Source: Burkholderiaceae bacterium (GTDB lineage Bacteria; Pseudomonadota; Gammaproteobacteria; Burkholderiales; Burkholderiaceae_B). Taken from it: a stretch of DNA of 47,867 nt. The stretch's first letter is position 1, and every line of letters begins with the position of its first letter. Below the pieces are notes generated by a model, which searched no databases, was not told the DNA's origin, and worked only from the letters and a program-made list of their open reading frames with translations. Of this stretch, positions 25,451 to 34,803 are shown in pieces. The stretch is from NCBI GenBank assembly GCA_030158305.1, contig JAOATE010000048.1, forward strand, positions 1 through 47,867, read 5' to 3'. Made by a program: the position numbers and the translations under genes.

Positions 25451-26109
25451 CGAATGCCCTGCTGAGTCGCTAACAAAGCGACCTCGGCAGGACGTAAGGC
25501 AAACAAGCCGTTCGTCACCACCCCAGGCACGTTGTTGAGCTGCCGCTCCAATTCTGGCGCATTGTTGATCGTCAGACCATGAACATCCAAAATCTCATTG
25601 CCATTGTCGGTGGTAAAACCTTGACGTAATACCGGTTGACCGCCGAGTTGCTTGGCGATGCGTGCGACTGCCTCGCGCGCCATTGGCAAGACTTCGATCG
25701 GCAAGGGAAACTGCCCCAGACGATCGACCAATTTGCTTTCATCGGCGATACAGACAAACTGTTTGGCGACAGAAGACACGATTTTTTCACGTGTCAGCGC
25801 CCCGCCCCCACCTTTAATCATATGGAGCTGACTGTTGATTTCATCGGCACCATCGACATAGACAGGCATCGTCTCAACCTCGTTGAGATCCAGCACTAGG
25901 ATGCCAAGCGCCGTGAGACGTTTGGCACTGCGCTCCGAACTGGCGACTGCTCCACGAAACCGACCTCGATACTTTGCCAGACCATCAATAAACAAGTCTG
26001 CGGTCGAACCCGTCCCCACACCAATCACTGCCTGTGCAGTCAAGAGAGGTTCGATGAGCGTGAGCGCAGCGTCAGCGGCTTGTTGTTTGAGATCTTGTTG
26101 CGAAAGCAT
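25438..26109 (-). CDS. rpiA: Ribose-5-phosphate isomerase A
   Basis: This 223-residue enzyme interconverts ribose-5-phosphate and ribulose-5-phosphate in the pentose phosphate pathway. The family motifs are all present: [13 protein letters not shown] for the phosphate loop, [19 protein letters not shown] with the catalytic acidic residues, and [13 protein letters not shown] with the catalytic lysine region. Length is typical (219 in E. coli). AGGAA lies just before the ATG at 26109. It follows rmuC by 20 bases in the same direction and its end overlaps the hairpin shared with yggX. Confidence 0.97.
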   Translation of the reverse strand: MLSQQDLKQQAADAALTLIEPLLTAQAVIGVGTGSTADLFIDGLAKYRGRFRGAVASSERSAKRLTALGILVLDLNEVETMPVYVDGADEINSQLHMIKGGGGALTREKIVSSVAKQFVCIADESKLVDRLGQFPLPIEVLPMAREAVARIAKQLGGQPVLRQGFTTDNGNEILDVHGLTINNAPELERQLNNVPGVVTNGLFALRPAEVALLATQQGIRRLG

Positions 26110-26129
26110 GTTGGGTTCCTGATTAAAAA

Positions 26130-27554
26130 TTATTTGTCATGAGAGGAGTCTGACTCTGCAGACTCTGCATCCTCTGAATCGAGACGTTCAGCCTCTCCAG
26201 ACTCTGAGGCAAAAACAGCACGCGCCTGATCTTCGGGCATCGCCTCGACACTTTTGAGGCTGCGTAACATCACCCGCGTACGAGATTCGGTTTGACCAAT
26301 TTTATTACTCGCACTATCGAGAGATTTTTTGACATTGGCCAAAGCGTCACCGAACTTGCCAAACTCTGTTTTGACCGCGCGCAATACCTGCCAGACCTCG
26401 GAGGAGCGCTCCTGAATGGCGAGCGTCCTGAACCCCATCTGCAAACTGTTGAGTAGTGCAGCCAAGTTAGCGGGGCCTGCGACATTGACGCGTAGGTCAT
26501 GCAATTTGTCGAGTAGGCCAGACTGGCGCAAGACCTCTGCGTACAAGCTTTCGCTTGGCAAAAACATGATCGCAAAATCAGTCGTATGTGGGGGCGAGAC
26601 GTATTTGGCCACGATGGTTTTGGCTTGTAGTTCAACTGCACGCGCCAACGCGGCACCTGCAGCTTTAATACCCTCACGATCGGAGGTTTCATGCGCATCC
26701 ATCAAGCGCTCGTATTCTTCTTTTGGAAACTTGGCATCAATGGGCAGCCAGACGGGTTGATCCATGAGGCCTTGCCCCGGTAAGCGAATGGCAAACTCCA
26801 CCTGCGCATCGCTACCCGGAACCGTCTTGATGTTTTGTGCATACTGATCGGGCGTCATGCTGTCCTCAATCAGACGGGCAAGTTGCACCTCGCCCCAAGT
26901 ACCGCGGGTCTTGACATTGGTCAGCACGCGTTTGAGGTCACCGACACCGGCGGCGAGCGTTTGCATTTCACCGAGACCTTTTTGTACGGACTCCAAACGA
27001 TCAGAGACCTGTTTAAAGGATTCGGTTAGACGAGACTCTAAGGTGGCGTGGAGTTTTTCATCCACAGTTTTTCTCATCTCATCGAGCTTAGCTGAGTTGT
27101 CAGTCTGCAGGGATAGCAAACGGTCCTCCACCGCCACGCGGAGCTCGGCGATCCGGCGCTCGTTGGTTTGAATCAAGGTTTGTAATTGTTCGGCAAACCC
27201 CGCAGCGAAGCGATTGAGGGACTCCGCACTTTCACCTCGCCCGGCGGCGGCATCGCGCGCCATCGCAGCACGAAACTCTGCGTCACTCTGTGCAAGCTCC
27301 ACCCTCAGTGCCCGTGAAGACTCCGCAAGCTCTGCACGCAGTTGGCGATGGGTGTCTGCTTGCTCGGTCCTTAAGCTTCGCTCCAGTCGCTCCTGACCCG
27401 CCACAATTTGATCCAGCCTCGGATCGACGGGAGTGGGCTGCGCACGCCCGGCACGCAACCACGCCAAGAGTGAGAACAGAACTGCTAAGCAGGCAGCTCC
27501 CGCAATCAGCGGCAGCAGCACAGCAGGATCACTGAGGAGAGACGCGTCTATCAA
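26130..27554 (-). CDS. rmuC: DNA recombination protein RmuC
   Basis: This 474-residue protein has an N-terminal membrane helix (about residues 8-32: [20 protein letters not shown]), a long coiled coil (about 40-215) rich in Glu, Arg and Ala, then the RmuC nuclease-like domain (about 220-440: [49 protein letters not shown]). The tail is acidic and serine-rich. RmuC limits inversions at short inverted repeats in E. coli; the domain resembles restriction endonuclease folds. The start is TTG at 27554, overlapping the arsC-like stop as TTGA, so translation is coupled. Confidence 0.94.
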   Translation of the reverse strand: MIDASLLSDPAVLLPLIAGAACLAVLFSLLAWLRAGRAQPTPVDPRLDQIVAGQERLERSLRTEQADTHRQLRAELAESSRALRVELAQSDAEFRAAMARDAAAGRGESAESLNRFAAGFAEQLQTLIQTNERRIAELRVAVEDRLLSLQTDNSAKLDEMRKTVDEKLHATLESRLTESFKQVSDRLESVQKGLGEMQTLAAGVGDLKRVLTNVKTRGTWGEVQLARLIEDSMTPDQYAQNIKTVPGSDAQVEFAIRLPGQGLMDQPVWLPIDAKFPKEEYERLMDAHETSDREGIKAAGAALARAVELQAKTIVAKYVSPPHTTDFAIMFLPSESLYAEVLRQSGLLDKLHDLRVNVAGPANLAALLNSLQMGFRTLAIQERSSEVWQVLRAVKTEFGKFGDALANVKKSLDSASNKIGQTESRTRVMLRSLKSVEAMPEDQARAVFASESGEAERLDSEDAESAESDSSHDK

Positions 27555-27910
27555 GCTGTACCTAGTTTTTCAGCGTAACGTTTTTCATTAAAACCAACCG
27601 TGACAGACTGATCGGCATATACGGCCACGGGTCGTCGGATCAAGGCAGGATATTGAGCAATCAGAGACAACCATTCTTTGTCTGAGGCGGGTGCTTTTAG
27701 ACTGTCATCCAGATTACGCCACGTCATCGAAGCGCGGTTAACAAGTTTTTCCCACCCCCCGAGCGACTCTGCCCAAGTGTTGAGCGTCACGGGATCGATG
27801 GGCGCGTCGCGATAGTCCTGAAACGTATGGGAGATCCCCTGAGCCTCGAGCCAGGTCCGCGCCTTGATGCAGGTGCTGCACTTGGCTAATCCGTAAAGTT
27901 TGACAGACAT
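27551..27910 (-). CDS. ArsC/Spx-family thioredoxin-fold protein (YffB-like)
   Basis: This 119-residue protein has the ArsC/Spx fold. It opens VKLYGLAKCSTCIKA, with the CxxC active-site form, and ends with the RRPVAVY segment whose arginines bind the oxyanion or form the family's switch. Gram-negative members such as YffB are thought to be glutathione-dependent thiol reductases; true arsenate reductase activity is not shown by the sequence. The ATG at 27910, with AGGA 5 bases before it, is preferred to a GTG at 27913. It is translationally coupled to rmuC. Confidence 0.9.
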   Translation of the reverse strand: MSVKLYGLAKCSTCIKARTWLEAQGISHTFQDYRDAPIDPVTLNTWAESLGGWEKLVNRASMTWRNLDDSLKAPASDKEWLSLIAQYPALIRRPVAVYADQSVTVGFNEKRYAEKLGTA

Positions 27911-27943
27911 CACAATCCTATTTTTTCTCGGTTGTTAAGTGTT

Positions 27944-28666
27944 CTATTCTAATAGTTCGGGGGCAAGCCACTGCTCTTGGTAGCCCTCTGTGAGTGCTGA
28001 CCAATATGAAGGCTGTTGCGTCAAGGACAACTTTTTAAGCGAGCGTAAAAGACGAGAAAGATTTCGCGCACGCTGAGCCGGGGTCAAAAAAGCCACCAAA
28101 CGCCCACGATCAAAGTCTATCAGCCAAACCTTTTCTTGATCATCAAACAAAACGTTGTATACATTCAGGTCCGCATGCCAAACGCCCACCCGGTGCATGT
28201 CTGCAATGACAGCGCCAGCCCGCCTCCAGGTATCAAGGTCGGTACATTGGGCAAGAGGCTTGGCGTGGGGAATACGTTGCGTCAGTAAGGCCGCCCGATA
28301 GGTCAGACCATGCCGCCAAACAGCCGCGCCAAGGGGGCGTGGGACGGGCAAGCCAAGCCCCCACAGGGTCAACAAAAGCTCAAACTCTTGGCGAGAGCGC
28401 GTGTGTGCAAACCCGGTCCAGAAATAGTGGTTTTTGATGAATTTGGCGACGAGACCACCACGACGATAATGACGCAGCACGGCATCAAAAGCTCCAGTGC
28501 GCACAAACCAAGCTGCCGCGCGCCCCCCTTCTGTCACAGGCCGAGCATCCAGCGCTGGCGTCAGTGGGTCAAAACAGTCCCAAATCAACGCGTCCGAACC
28601 GCAGCCTTCAGCGAGCGCCTGATCGACACGAAACCACCGGTCCGCAAGGCTGGACTCAACCGTCAC
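27944..28666 (-). CDS. kdkA: 3-deoxy-D-manno-octulosonic acid kinase
   Basis: This protein of about 240 residues is a Kdo kinase that phosphorylates the single Kdo of the LPS inner core at the cytoplasmic face of the inner membrane. The kinase-like fold shows VLRHYRRGGLVAKFI for the nucleotide lysine region, the catalytic loop WHADLNVYN (D166, N171 in this numbering) and the metal aspartate in WLIDFDRGR. The GTG at 28666 gives an 11-base overlap with the upstream globin gene; a TTG at 28705 would add 13 residues and overlap by 50 bases. KdkA is usual in organisms with one phosphorylated Kdo, such as Haemophilus and Bordetella. Confidence 0.9.
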   Translation of the reverse strand: MTVESSLADRWFRVDQALAEGCGSDALIWDCFDPLTPALDARPVTEGGRAAAWFVRTGAFDAVLRHYRRGGLVAKFIKNHYFWTGFAHTRSRQEFELLLTLWGLGLPVPRPLGAAVWRHGLTYRAALLTQRIPHAKPLAQCTDLDTWRRAGAVIADMHRVGVWHADLNVYNVLFDDQEKVWLIDFDRGRLVAFLTPAQRARNLSRLLRSLKKLSLTQQPSYWSALTEGYQEQWLAPELLE

Positions 28667-29069
28667 GATTTCGCATCCAATCCGCCACCCCAAAGAATAT
28701 TTCAAGCATTTTATCTAACAGCGGCTCTGGGTAATCTAACTCTTTCATCGCGCGCGCCATGCAAAGCAACCATTGATCACGCTCAGCAATGCCGATCGAA
28801 AAGGGCAAATGCCGCGCACGCAACCTAGGATGACCAAAACGCTCAATGTAATGCTGGGGACCACCAAAATACCCGCATAAGTACCAAAATAGCTTGTCCC
28901 TTGCTGAATCTAAGCTCGCACCATGCACATCGCGCAGGAGTTTGAGATCCGCATCGACTTCCATCAAATCATAAAAACGATCAACCAACTGTCGGATTCC
29001 AGGCTCACCGCCTAGAATCTCAAACATCGTGGGGCGATCAGATGTGGCTTGTTGTTCAGCTTGATTCAT
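28656..29069 (-). CDS. Group II truncated haemoglobin
   Basis: This is a 137-residue 2-on-2 globin of the TrHb2 (GlbO/YjbI) group. The haem-site residues can be placed: Y33 at B10 in RFYDLM, the proximal histidine H87 in LRARHLPF, and W100 at G8 in RDQWLLCM, the tryptophan typical of this group. Such globins bind oxygen, nitric oxide or peroxide and probably serve redox protection. It lies between an FtsX-type permease (30 bases upstream) and kdkA (overlapping), a mixture that does not point to one pathway. Confidence 0.93.
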   Translation of the reverse strand: MNQAEQQATSDRPTMFEILGGEPGIRQLVDRFYDLMEVDADLKLLRDVHGASLDSARDKLFWYLCGYFGGPQHYIERFGHPRLRARHLPFSIGIAERDQWLLCMARAMKELDYPEPLLDKMLEIFFGVADWMRNRDG

Positions 29070-29099
29070 GATTCAGCTTTTATCTCAGTCATTTGGTGC

Positions 29100-31589
29100 T
29101 TAGGCATGGTGTCTCAGAATCGCCAGTGGCGGCGTTTTTAACACGCCTCTCAGCACTAGCGCACCGGCCAACCACGCGCCCAACATGCAGACCGACAAGC
29201 CCAAGGCCCACGGCCAAAGTGAAAAGCGCATATCGAATTCGAACACCCAATGCGATAAGGCCCAAGCAGCAAGCGTCGCGCCACTTGCCGCTAACAACCC
29301 CGCCAAGGCACCGACGGCGAGCAGTTCAATTCGTTGCGCACTGGCGAGCTGACGTCTCGTCGCCCCAAACGCTCTCAGCAAAGCCGCCTCCCGCACACGC
29401 TCATCTCGTGTGGCAGACAATGCCGCAGCCAAGACAATGGCACCCGCGAACACAGAAAACAAAAACAATCCCTGTACGGCAACAGAAACCTTGTCGAGAA
29501 TACTTTGTAGCTGACTCAAAATCGCACCGACATCAAAAACAGTCAGATTGGGGAATTGTTTGACCAAGTCTTGTGTCACGGTGATGCGGTCAGGTGGCAA
29601 GTAGAAAGCTGTCATCCACGTTTGAGGGGCTTGCTTGAGTGCCGCTGGCGTGGTGATTGCAAAGAAGTTTGCGCGCATCGAGTCCCAGTCAACACGCCTC
29701 AGACTCGTGACTTCGACACGAATCTTTTCACCCGCGACATCAAAATCGAGCATGTCGCCGACTTTGAGACCCAGTGACTTGGCGAGTCCGATTTCAAGCG
29801 AAACCTCTGGTCGGTCTGCGTTGAGATCACGTCCCGCAACGATTTGCCCTGGTTCCGCTAAACGATTGGCATAGGACAAATTAAACTCACGCTCGACCAG
29901 TCGTTGCGCACGCGCATCGTCATAGTCTGCGGCGGAGACCGCCCGATCATTGAGCGCCACAAAGCGGCCACGCACCATGGGAGAAAGCCTGACCTGCGTC
30001 AGTCCAGCTTCGCTCAACACTTTTTCAATACTCGGCACTTGATCCGTCTGAATATTGATCAAAAAACGATTTGGTGCATCCGCGGGAAGCGTGCGCTGCC
30101 AGCCTGCAAGCAAATCCGTGCGGACAATCGTCAGCAAAAGAATCGCCATCATTCCAACCGCCAGGGCACTTGTTTGTGCGATCGTCGCGCCACGTCGGCG
30201 CACCACACCTGCCAAGGCAAAACGCAAGACTGGAAAAGATGTCAGACGGCCCCTCAAACCAGACAAGGCCCACAACACGATCATGCCTAAGCCTGCAAAC
30301 AGTGCGGCCGCGGCAAAAAAACCTGCCGCCAATCCGATACCGAGTTTGATATCGTTGGCGACCCACCACATCAGCAGCGCAAAGCCAGAAAGACCCAACA
30401 GATAACCCATCACACTCTGCAGAGGAATCGACTCTTGTTGCGCGCGCAAGATTTGAGAAGGTGGCACATGACGCAACCCATTGAGGGGTGGCCAGGCAAA
30501 CGCCAGCAACAGCCAAAGACCGGCAAATAAACCTTGTAAGGCGGGCTCAAGGCCGGCCAGAGGTAAGTCTGCACCCAACAAACCCCCTAAAGCTTGCACC
30601 ATCAGTGCCTGTCCGCCCCAGCCAAGCGCCAGCCCTAACAACGAGGCCAGCAAACCAGTCAGCACGAACTCCCCCAATAGAATCGCCGTGACTTTTGCTT
30701 GAGTCGCCCCGAGGCATCGCATGACGGCAACGCTGTTGCGGTGGCGCTGCCCAAAACGCCTCGCGCCGAGTGCGACCGCCACCGCTGCAATCAGGACGGA
30801 GAGCATCGCGACGAGTGCGAGAAACTCCTGCGCGCGGTCCAGGGAGCGCCTGATTTCAGGTCGACCCGCTTCGAGTGTGACAATTTTTTGACCCGATGTC
30901 ATGGCAGCACTGAGCCATTGACGAAAAATGTCGACGGCAGGCAAATCGCCTGCGACTAAAAAGTTGTAACCAATTCGACTGCCCGGTGCAATCAAACCAG
31001 AACGTAACAAATCCTCGGCGCGCACCATGACACGTGGTGCGAGATTGACAAACTGGGCGCCACGATCGGGTTCATAGGTAATCACGCGTGCAATCTGCAG
31101 ACTCAAATCACCGACTTTGATCGTCCCACCAATTTTTAAGCCAGTCTGACCCAGTACCTGCGCGTCGACCCAGGCCTGACCGACCTCGGGTGCGACCGTC
31201 GTTTGTTGTTCTGGTCCGCCCAATATTTCTGCAGTCCTTAAGGCGCCTCTCAGCGGATAGGCTGCCTCGACCCCTTTGATAGAGGCCAGCACCAAGCGCC
31301 CATCCGAACCCACCATCGAGGGAAACTGCCAACCTAACGCAGTGCGTAAGCCTAGATTTTTCGCATGTTCAATAAAGCCAGAGGGAATGGGTTGGGCAGA
31401 CTCCACCACAAGATCTGCGCCCAGCATCTGCGCGGCATCACGTTCTAAAGCGCGACCGACTCGATCCGCCAAAAAACCTACACTCGTGACCGCTGCCACA
31501 GCAATCACTACGGCCAAACCTAGCAGGCGTAAGTCGCCCGCCCTTGCATCGCGCCACGTCTGTCTAAAAATCACATTGAACATGTTCAT
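29100..31589 (-). CDS. FtsX/MacB-type ABC transporter permease (YbbP-like)
   Basis: This 829-residue inner-membrane protein has the layout of YbbP: an N-terminal helix (LLGLAVVIAVAAVTSVGFL), a periplasmic domain, three helices around residues 250-370, a central pair near 400-440, a second large periplasmic domain (about 490-680) and three final helices ending in PPLAILRHHA. Each half carries an FtsX domain. Relatives work with a LolD-like ATPase (YbbA) in type VII ABC systems that drive lipoprotein or envelope processes without transport across the membrane. No ATPase is beside it here. The start at 31589 overlaps the radA stop as ATGA. Confidence 0.9.
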   Translation of the reverse strand: MNMFNVIFRQTWRDARAGDLRLLGLAVVIAVAAVTSVGFLADRVGRALERDAAQMLGADLVVESAQPIPSGFIEHAKNLGLRTALGWQFPSMVGSDGRLVLASIKGVEAAYPLRGALRTAEILGGPEQQTTVAPEVGQAWVDAQVLGQTGLKIGGTIKVGDLSLQIARVITYEPDRGAQFVNLAPRVMVRAEDLLRSGLIAPGSRIGYNFLVAGDLPAVDIFRQWLSAAMTSGQKIVTLEAGRPEIRRSLDRAQEFLALVAMLSVLIAAVAVALGARRFGQRHRNSVAVMRCLGATQAKVTAILLGEFVLTGLLASLLGLALGWGGQALMVQALGGLLGADLPLAGLEPALQGLFAGLWLLLAFAWPPLNGLRHVPPSQILRAQQESIPLQSVMGYLLGLSGFALLMWWVANDIKLGIGLAAGFFAAAALFAGLGMIVLWALSGLRGRLTSFPVLRFALAGVVRRRGATIAQTSALAVGMMAILLLTIVRTDLLAGWQRTLPADAPNRFLINIQTDQVPSIEKVLSEAGLTQVRLSPMVRGRFVALNDRAVSAADYDDARAQRLVEREFNLSYANRLAEPGQIVAGRDLNADRPEVSLEIGLAKSLGLKVGDMLDFDVAGEKIRVEVTSLRRVDWDSMRANFFAITTPAALKQAPQTWMTAFYLPPDRITVTQDLVKQFPNLTVFDVGAILSQLQSILDKVSVAVQGLFLFSVFAGAIVLAAALSATRDERVREAALLRAFGATRRQLASAQRIELLAVGALAGLLAASGATLAAWALSHWVFEFDMRFSLWPWALGLSVCMLGAWLAGALVLRGVLKTPPLAILRHHA

Positions 31590-32953
31590 GCTCTCAATCT
31601 GTCCAAGGCATCTTGCAAGCGATCCACGGCCCACACCTCAAGTCCTTCGATGGGTTGTCTCGGTGCATTGGCTTTAGGAATAATCGCCACGGAAAACCCC
31701 AGCTTTGCCGCTTCGCGTAAGCGCTCCTGACCTCGCGGCGCAGGTCTCACCTCGCCCGCTAAGCCCACTTCACCAAACGCAAACAAACCCTTGGGTAACG
31801 GCCGATCTCGCAAGGAGGACAAAATAGCCAGCAACACCGCTAAATCCGCTGCAGGCTCGGTAATCCGCACGCCACCCACTGCGTTGACAAAAACATCCTG
31901 ATCAGAGGTCGACACACCCGCATGTCGATTGAGCACTGCCAGCAGCATGGCCAAGCGGTTGCCCTCCAGTCCCACCGATAGGCGCCGGGGGTTGGGCACA
32001 TGCGCTGTGTCAACAAGGGCTTGGATTTCTACCAGCAATGGACGAGTCCCTTCTTGGGTGGCCATCACACAAGAGCCAGAGACCTGCGCGGAGTGTTGAG
32101 ACAAAAATAATGCTGAGGGGTTGGCCACCCCCCGCAAGCCTCGATCAGTCATCGCAAACACGCCAAGCTCGTTGACCGCACCAAAACGATTTTTAAATGC
32201 GCGAATGAGACGAAACGACGAGTGCGTATCACCCTCGAAGTACAACACCGTGTCCACGATGTGCTCAAGCACTCGGGGTCCGGCGAGCGCGCCATCCTTG
32301 GTGACGTGACCAATCATGACAATTGGAATTCCAGCTTGTTTGGCCAGCCGGGTCAGCTGGGCGGCACACTCCTTGACCTGTGAGACCGAACCAGGCGCGG
32401 CAGAGAGTTCACTGGAATACATGGTCTGAATCGAGTCAATCACTGCAACGGCAGGTTTTTGCTCTAAAAGAGCCGACTGAATCGCCTCAAGACGAATTTC
32501 TGCAAATAAATCTACGCCCTCACCCGAGAGGCCCAGACGACGGGCGCGCAAGGCCACTTGCTCGGCGGATTCCTCACCCGTCACGTACAAGACCCGCTGC
32601 TCACTCGACATCGCCACAAGCGCTTGTAACAAGAGTGTGGATTTGCCAATACCGGGATCGCCACCAATCAACACGACAGCGCCCGCCACGAGCCCGCCCC
32701 CCAACACCCGATCAAACTCTGGAATCCCAGTAGAAATCCTGGGTAACTCCAGCGCTTCGACATCAGACAAACTGCGTAAAGCAGCAGAGGCAGCCAGCGG
32801 CGCGTAACGATGCTGCTCGGCTTGCCCCGACAGACCCGCATCACGGGTCTCTTCGAGTGTGTTCCAGGCTTGGCAGTGCGGGCATTGTCCCAACCATTTT
32901 GGGCTGATCCCTCCGCATTCGGAGCAAGTAAAGATAGTTTTAATTTTGGCCAT
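31586..32953 (-). CDS. radA: DNA repair/recombination protein RadA
   Basis: This 455-residue protein has the four-cysteine zinc finger (FTCSECGG then CPHC), a RecA-like ATPase with Walker A GGDPGIGKSTLL, the RadA-specific KNRFG motif in AFKNRFGAVNELG, and a C-terminal Lon-like domain (GGVRITEPAADLAVLLAILSS). RadA is a hexameric helicase that extends D-loops and promotes branch migration in recombination. Start at 32953 (MAKIKTIFTC) is preferred over an upstream in-frame codon because the zinc finger begins immediately after it. It is translationally coupled to the permease gene. Confidence 0.97.
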   Translation of the reverse strand: MAKIKTIFTCSECGGISPKWLGQCPHCQAWNTLEETRDAGLSGQAEQHRYAPLAASAALRSLSDVEALELPRISTGIPEFDRVLGGGLVAGAVVLIGGDPGIGKSTLLLQALVAMSSEQRVLYVTGEESAEQVALRARRLGLSGEGVDLFAEIRLEAIQSALLEQKPAVAVIDSIQTMYSSELSAAPGSVSQVKECAAQLTRLAKQAGIPIVMIGHVTKDGALAGPRVLEHIVDTVLYFEGDTHSSFRLIRAFKNRFGAVNELGVFAMTDRGLRGVANPSALFLSQHSAQVSGSCVMATQEGTRPLLVEIQALVDTAHVPNPRRLSVGLEGNRLAMLLAVLNRHAGVSTSDQDVFVNAVGGVRITEPAADLAVLLAILSSLRDRPLPKGLFAFGEVGLAGEVRPAPRGQERLREAAKLGFSVAIIPKANAPRQPIEGLEVWAVDRLQDALDRLRA

Positions 32954-33113
32954 GAAAGTCTCTGGCGCACGATGCACCGCATCCCTCTAGTCTAACGCAG
33001 GGACTTACCCTAAAAGACCTGAAAATATCCTGCCATATCCCCAATCAAGACGGGGTGAACCACTACACTTTGAGATTGACCGTTGCTTTTACGTCATTGA
33101 GTGTGATTGATCC

Positions 33114-33920
33114 ATGGCCGTTGACCATTACGAAAACTTTCCCGTGGCTTCCCTGCTGCTGCCCAAGCACCTGCGCAAAGCAGTGACGGACATCTATCGC
33201 TTTGCGCGCGGCGCAGATGACCTTGCGGACGAAGGGGATGCACCGTCTGCCGAGCGCTTAGCCGCCTTACAGATATATCGGGACGCCATCCTCACAATCA
33301 GCGAAGGCCGAACGCCTGCAGCCCTTTTTCAGCCTCTGGCACAGACCATCGCGCAACATGCCCTTCCAGTCGCGCCTTTTTTAGATTTATTGTCCGCTTT
33401 CGACCAAGATATCGCGCAAACGCGTTACGAGGACTATTTTTCTCTGCTTGACTATTGCAAACGCTCCGCCAATCCCGTTGGCACACTCATGCTGCACCTC
33501 TATGAGAAGACGGATGCGGTCTCCATGGCCCAGTCTGATTCAATCTGTTCAGCACTACAGCTGATTAATTTTTTACAAGATGTCGCAATTGACTGGAAAA
33601 AAGAGCGCGTTTATCTACCCCAAGAGGATTTAAGGCGCTTTGGTGTTTCAGAGCGTCACATCGCGCTGGCGCAAACGGATGCCGCCTGGTGCGCCCTCAT
33701 GCAATTTCAGGTCGATCGCGCCCGCGGCTTGTTAAACTCTGGTCGACCGCTTGGTCGGACACTCACAGGCAGAATCGGCCTTGAGCTCAGACTGATCATT
33801 GAGGGTGGATTAAGAATTCTCGACAAAATCGAGAATGTCCGTTTTGATGTTTTCCGGCATCGACCTACATTACACGCCCATGATTGGGCACTGATGTGCT
33901 GGCGAGCCCTTAGAGCCTGA
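33114..33920 (+). CDS. hpnC: Squalene synthesis protein HpnC (hydroxysqualene synthase)
   Basis: This 268-residue protein belongs to the trans-isoprenyl diphosphate synthase (squalene/phytoene synthase) fold. It shows FARGADDLADEGD as the first acidic motif and NFLQDVAIDWKKERVYLP as the second. In the three-enzyme bacterial route worked out in Zymomonas and Rhodopseudomonas, HpnD joins two farnesyl diphosphates to presqualene diphosphate, HpnC converts that to hydroxysqualene and HpnE reduces it to squalene. It is first in hpnCDE; 4 bases separate it from hpnD. No clear promoter is visible in the 160 bases before it. Confidence 0.94.
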   Translation: MAVDHYENFPVASLLLPKHLRKAVTDIYRFARGADDLADEGDAPSAERLAALQIYRDAILTISEGRTPAALFQPLAQTIAQHALPVAPFLDLLSAFDQDIAQTRYEDYFSLLDYCKRSANPVGTLMLHLYEKTDAVSMAQSDSICSALQLINFLQDVAIDWKKERVYLPQEDLRRFGVSERHIALAQTDAAWCALMQFQVDRARGLLNSGRPLGRTLTGRIGLELRLIIEGGLRILDKIENVRFDVFRHRPTLHAHDWALMCWRALRA

Positions 33921-33924
33921 TGCA

Positions 33925-34803
33925 ATGACCCCTACCGAATACTGTCAAGAAAAAGCAGCCAAAAGCGGTTCAAGCTTTTATTACGCCTTTCTGTTTCTGC
34001 CTCCCGAGCGGCGTCAGGCTATCACAGCACTCTATGCCTTTTGTCGCGAAGTCGATGATGTGGTGGACGAATGCACGGATACTTCGATCGCCCGGATTAA
34101 GCTGGCATGGTGGCGCACCCAAATTGATGCGATGTTCGAAGGCAAACCAGACCACCCTGTCACACAAGCGCTCGCTCCGCATTTAAAGCCGTTTGACATA
34201 ACGCAAGCACGCCTGCTTGCGATTATTGACGGTATGGAAATGGACTTGGATCAAACGCGTTACCTCGATTGGCCGGGCTTAGAAAAATATTGTTGGCACG
34301 TTGCAGGCGTCGTGGGAGAACTCTCTGCAGGGATCTTTGGCTACCATGACCCTGCCACACTCAAGTATGCGAGCAAGCTCGGCATCGCCTTTCAACTGAC
34401 CAACATTATTCGCGATGTCGGTGACGATGCACGTCGCGGGCGAATTTACTTACCCATTAGCGATTTGCAACAATTTAACGTCAGAGCGGCTGATGTTTTA
34501 AATAGTCAATATTCTGATCACTTTTCTGCCCTGATGGCTTTTGAAGCCCAACGCGCGCGCAGTCTCTATCGCGAAGCGATCGATGCGTTACCAGAAGCAG
34601 ATCGACGCGCGCAACGTCCAGGCCTGATGATGGCGGCCATTTACCACGCCTTGCTTGGTGAAATCGAACACGAAAAGTGGCAAGTACTCGACCAACGTAT
34701 TTCACTTACCCCTCTGCGCAAATTTTGGTTAGCCTGGAAAAATTTTGTCGGTGCAGGTCGTGCCGTACTCAAGCAAATCAAGCGCTCGAGCGATCCAAGT
34801 TGA
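33925..34803 (+). CDS. hpnD: Presqualene diphosphate synthase HpnD
   Basis: This 292-residue prenyl synthase has SSFYYAFLFLPPERRQAITALYAFCREVDDVVDE, with the first D-rich motif, then IKLAWWR and the second motif NIIRDVGDDARRGRIYLP. HpnD condenses two farnesyl diphosphates to presqualene diphosphate, the first committed step to squalene and hopanoids. It lies in hpnCDE, and its TGA overlaps the TTG start of hpnE. Phytoene synthase is a near relative, but the HpnC and HpnE neighbours decide the call. Confidence 0.95.
   Translation: MTPTEYCQEKAAKSGSSFYYAFLFLPPERRQAITALYAFCREVDDVVDECTDTSIARIKLAWWRTQIDAMFEGKPDHPVTQALAPHLKPFDITQARLLAIIDGMEMDLDQTRYLDWPGLEKYCWHVAGVVGELSAGIFGYHDPATLKYASKLGIAFQLTNIIRDVGDDARRGRIYLPISDLQQFNVRAADVLNSQYSDHFSALMAFEAQRARSLYREAIDALPEADRRAQRPGLMMAAIYHALLGEIEHEKWQVLDQRISLTPLRKFWLAWKNFVGAGRAVLKQIKRSSDPS

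Noticed and set aside
28656-28705. Possible sequencing frameshift joining the globin and kdkA
   Set aside because: Both proteins are full length with all key residues; an ordinary overlap with a GTG or TTG start explains it.
29093-29563. A 156-codon plus-strand open frame at the end of the permease gene
   Set aside because: It is antisense to the conserved last membrane helices of the permease; its Pro/Arg/His-rich composition is typical of a shadow frame.
34677-34799. Longer N-terminus for HpnE from 34677
   Set aside because: These residues overlap hpnD and precede the FAD-binding strand; the TTG at 34800 overlapping the hpnD stop is far more natural.
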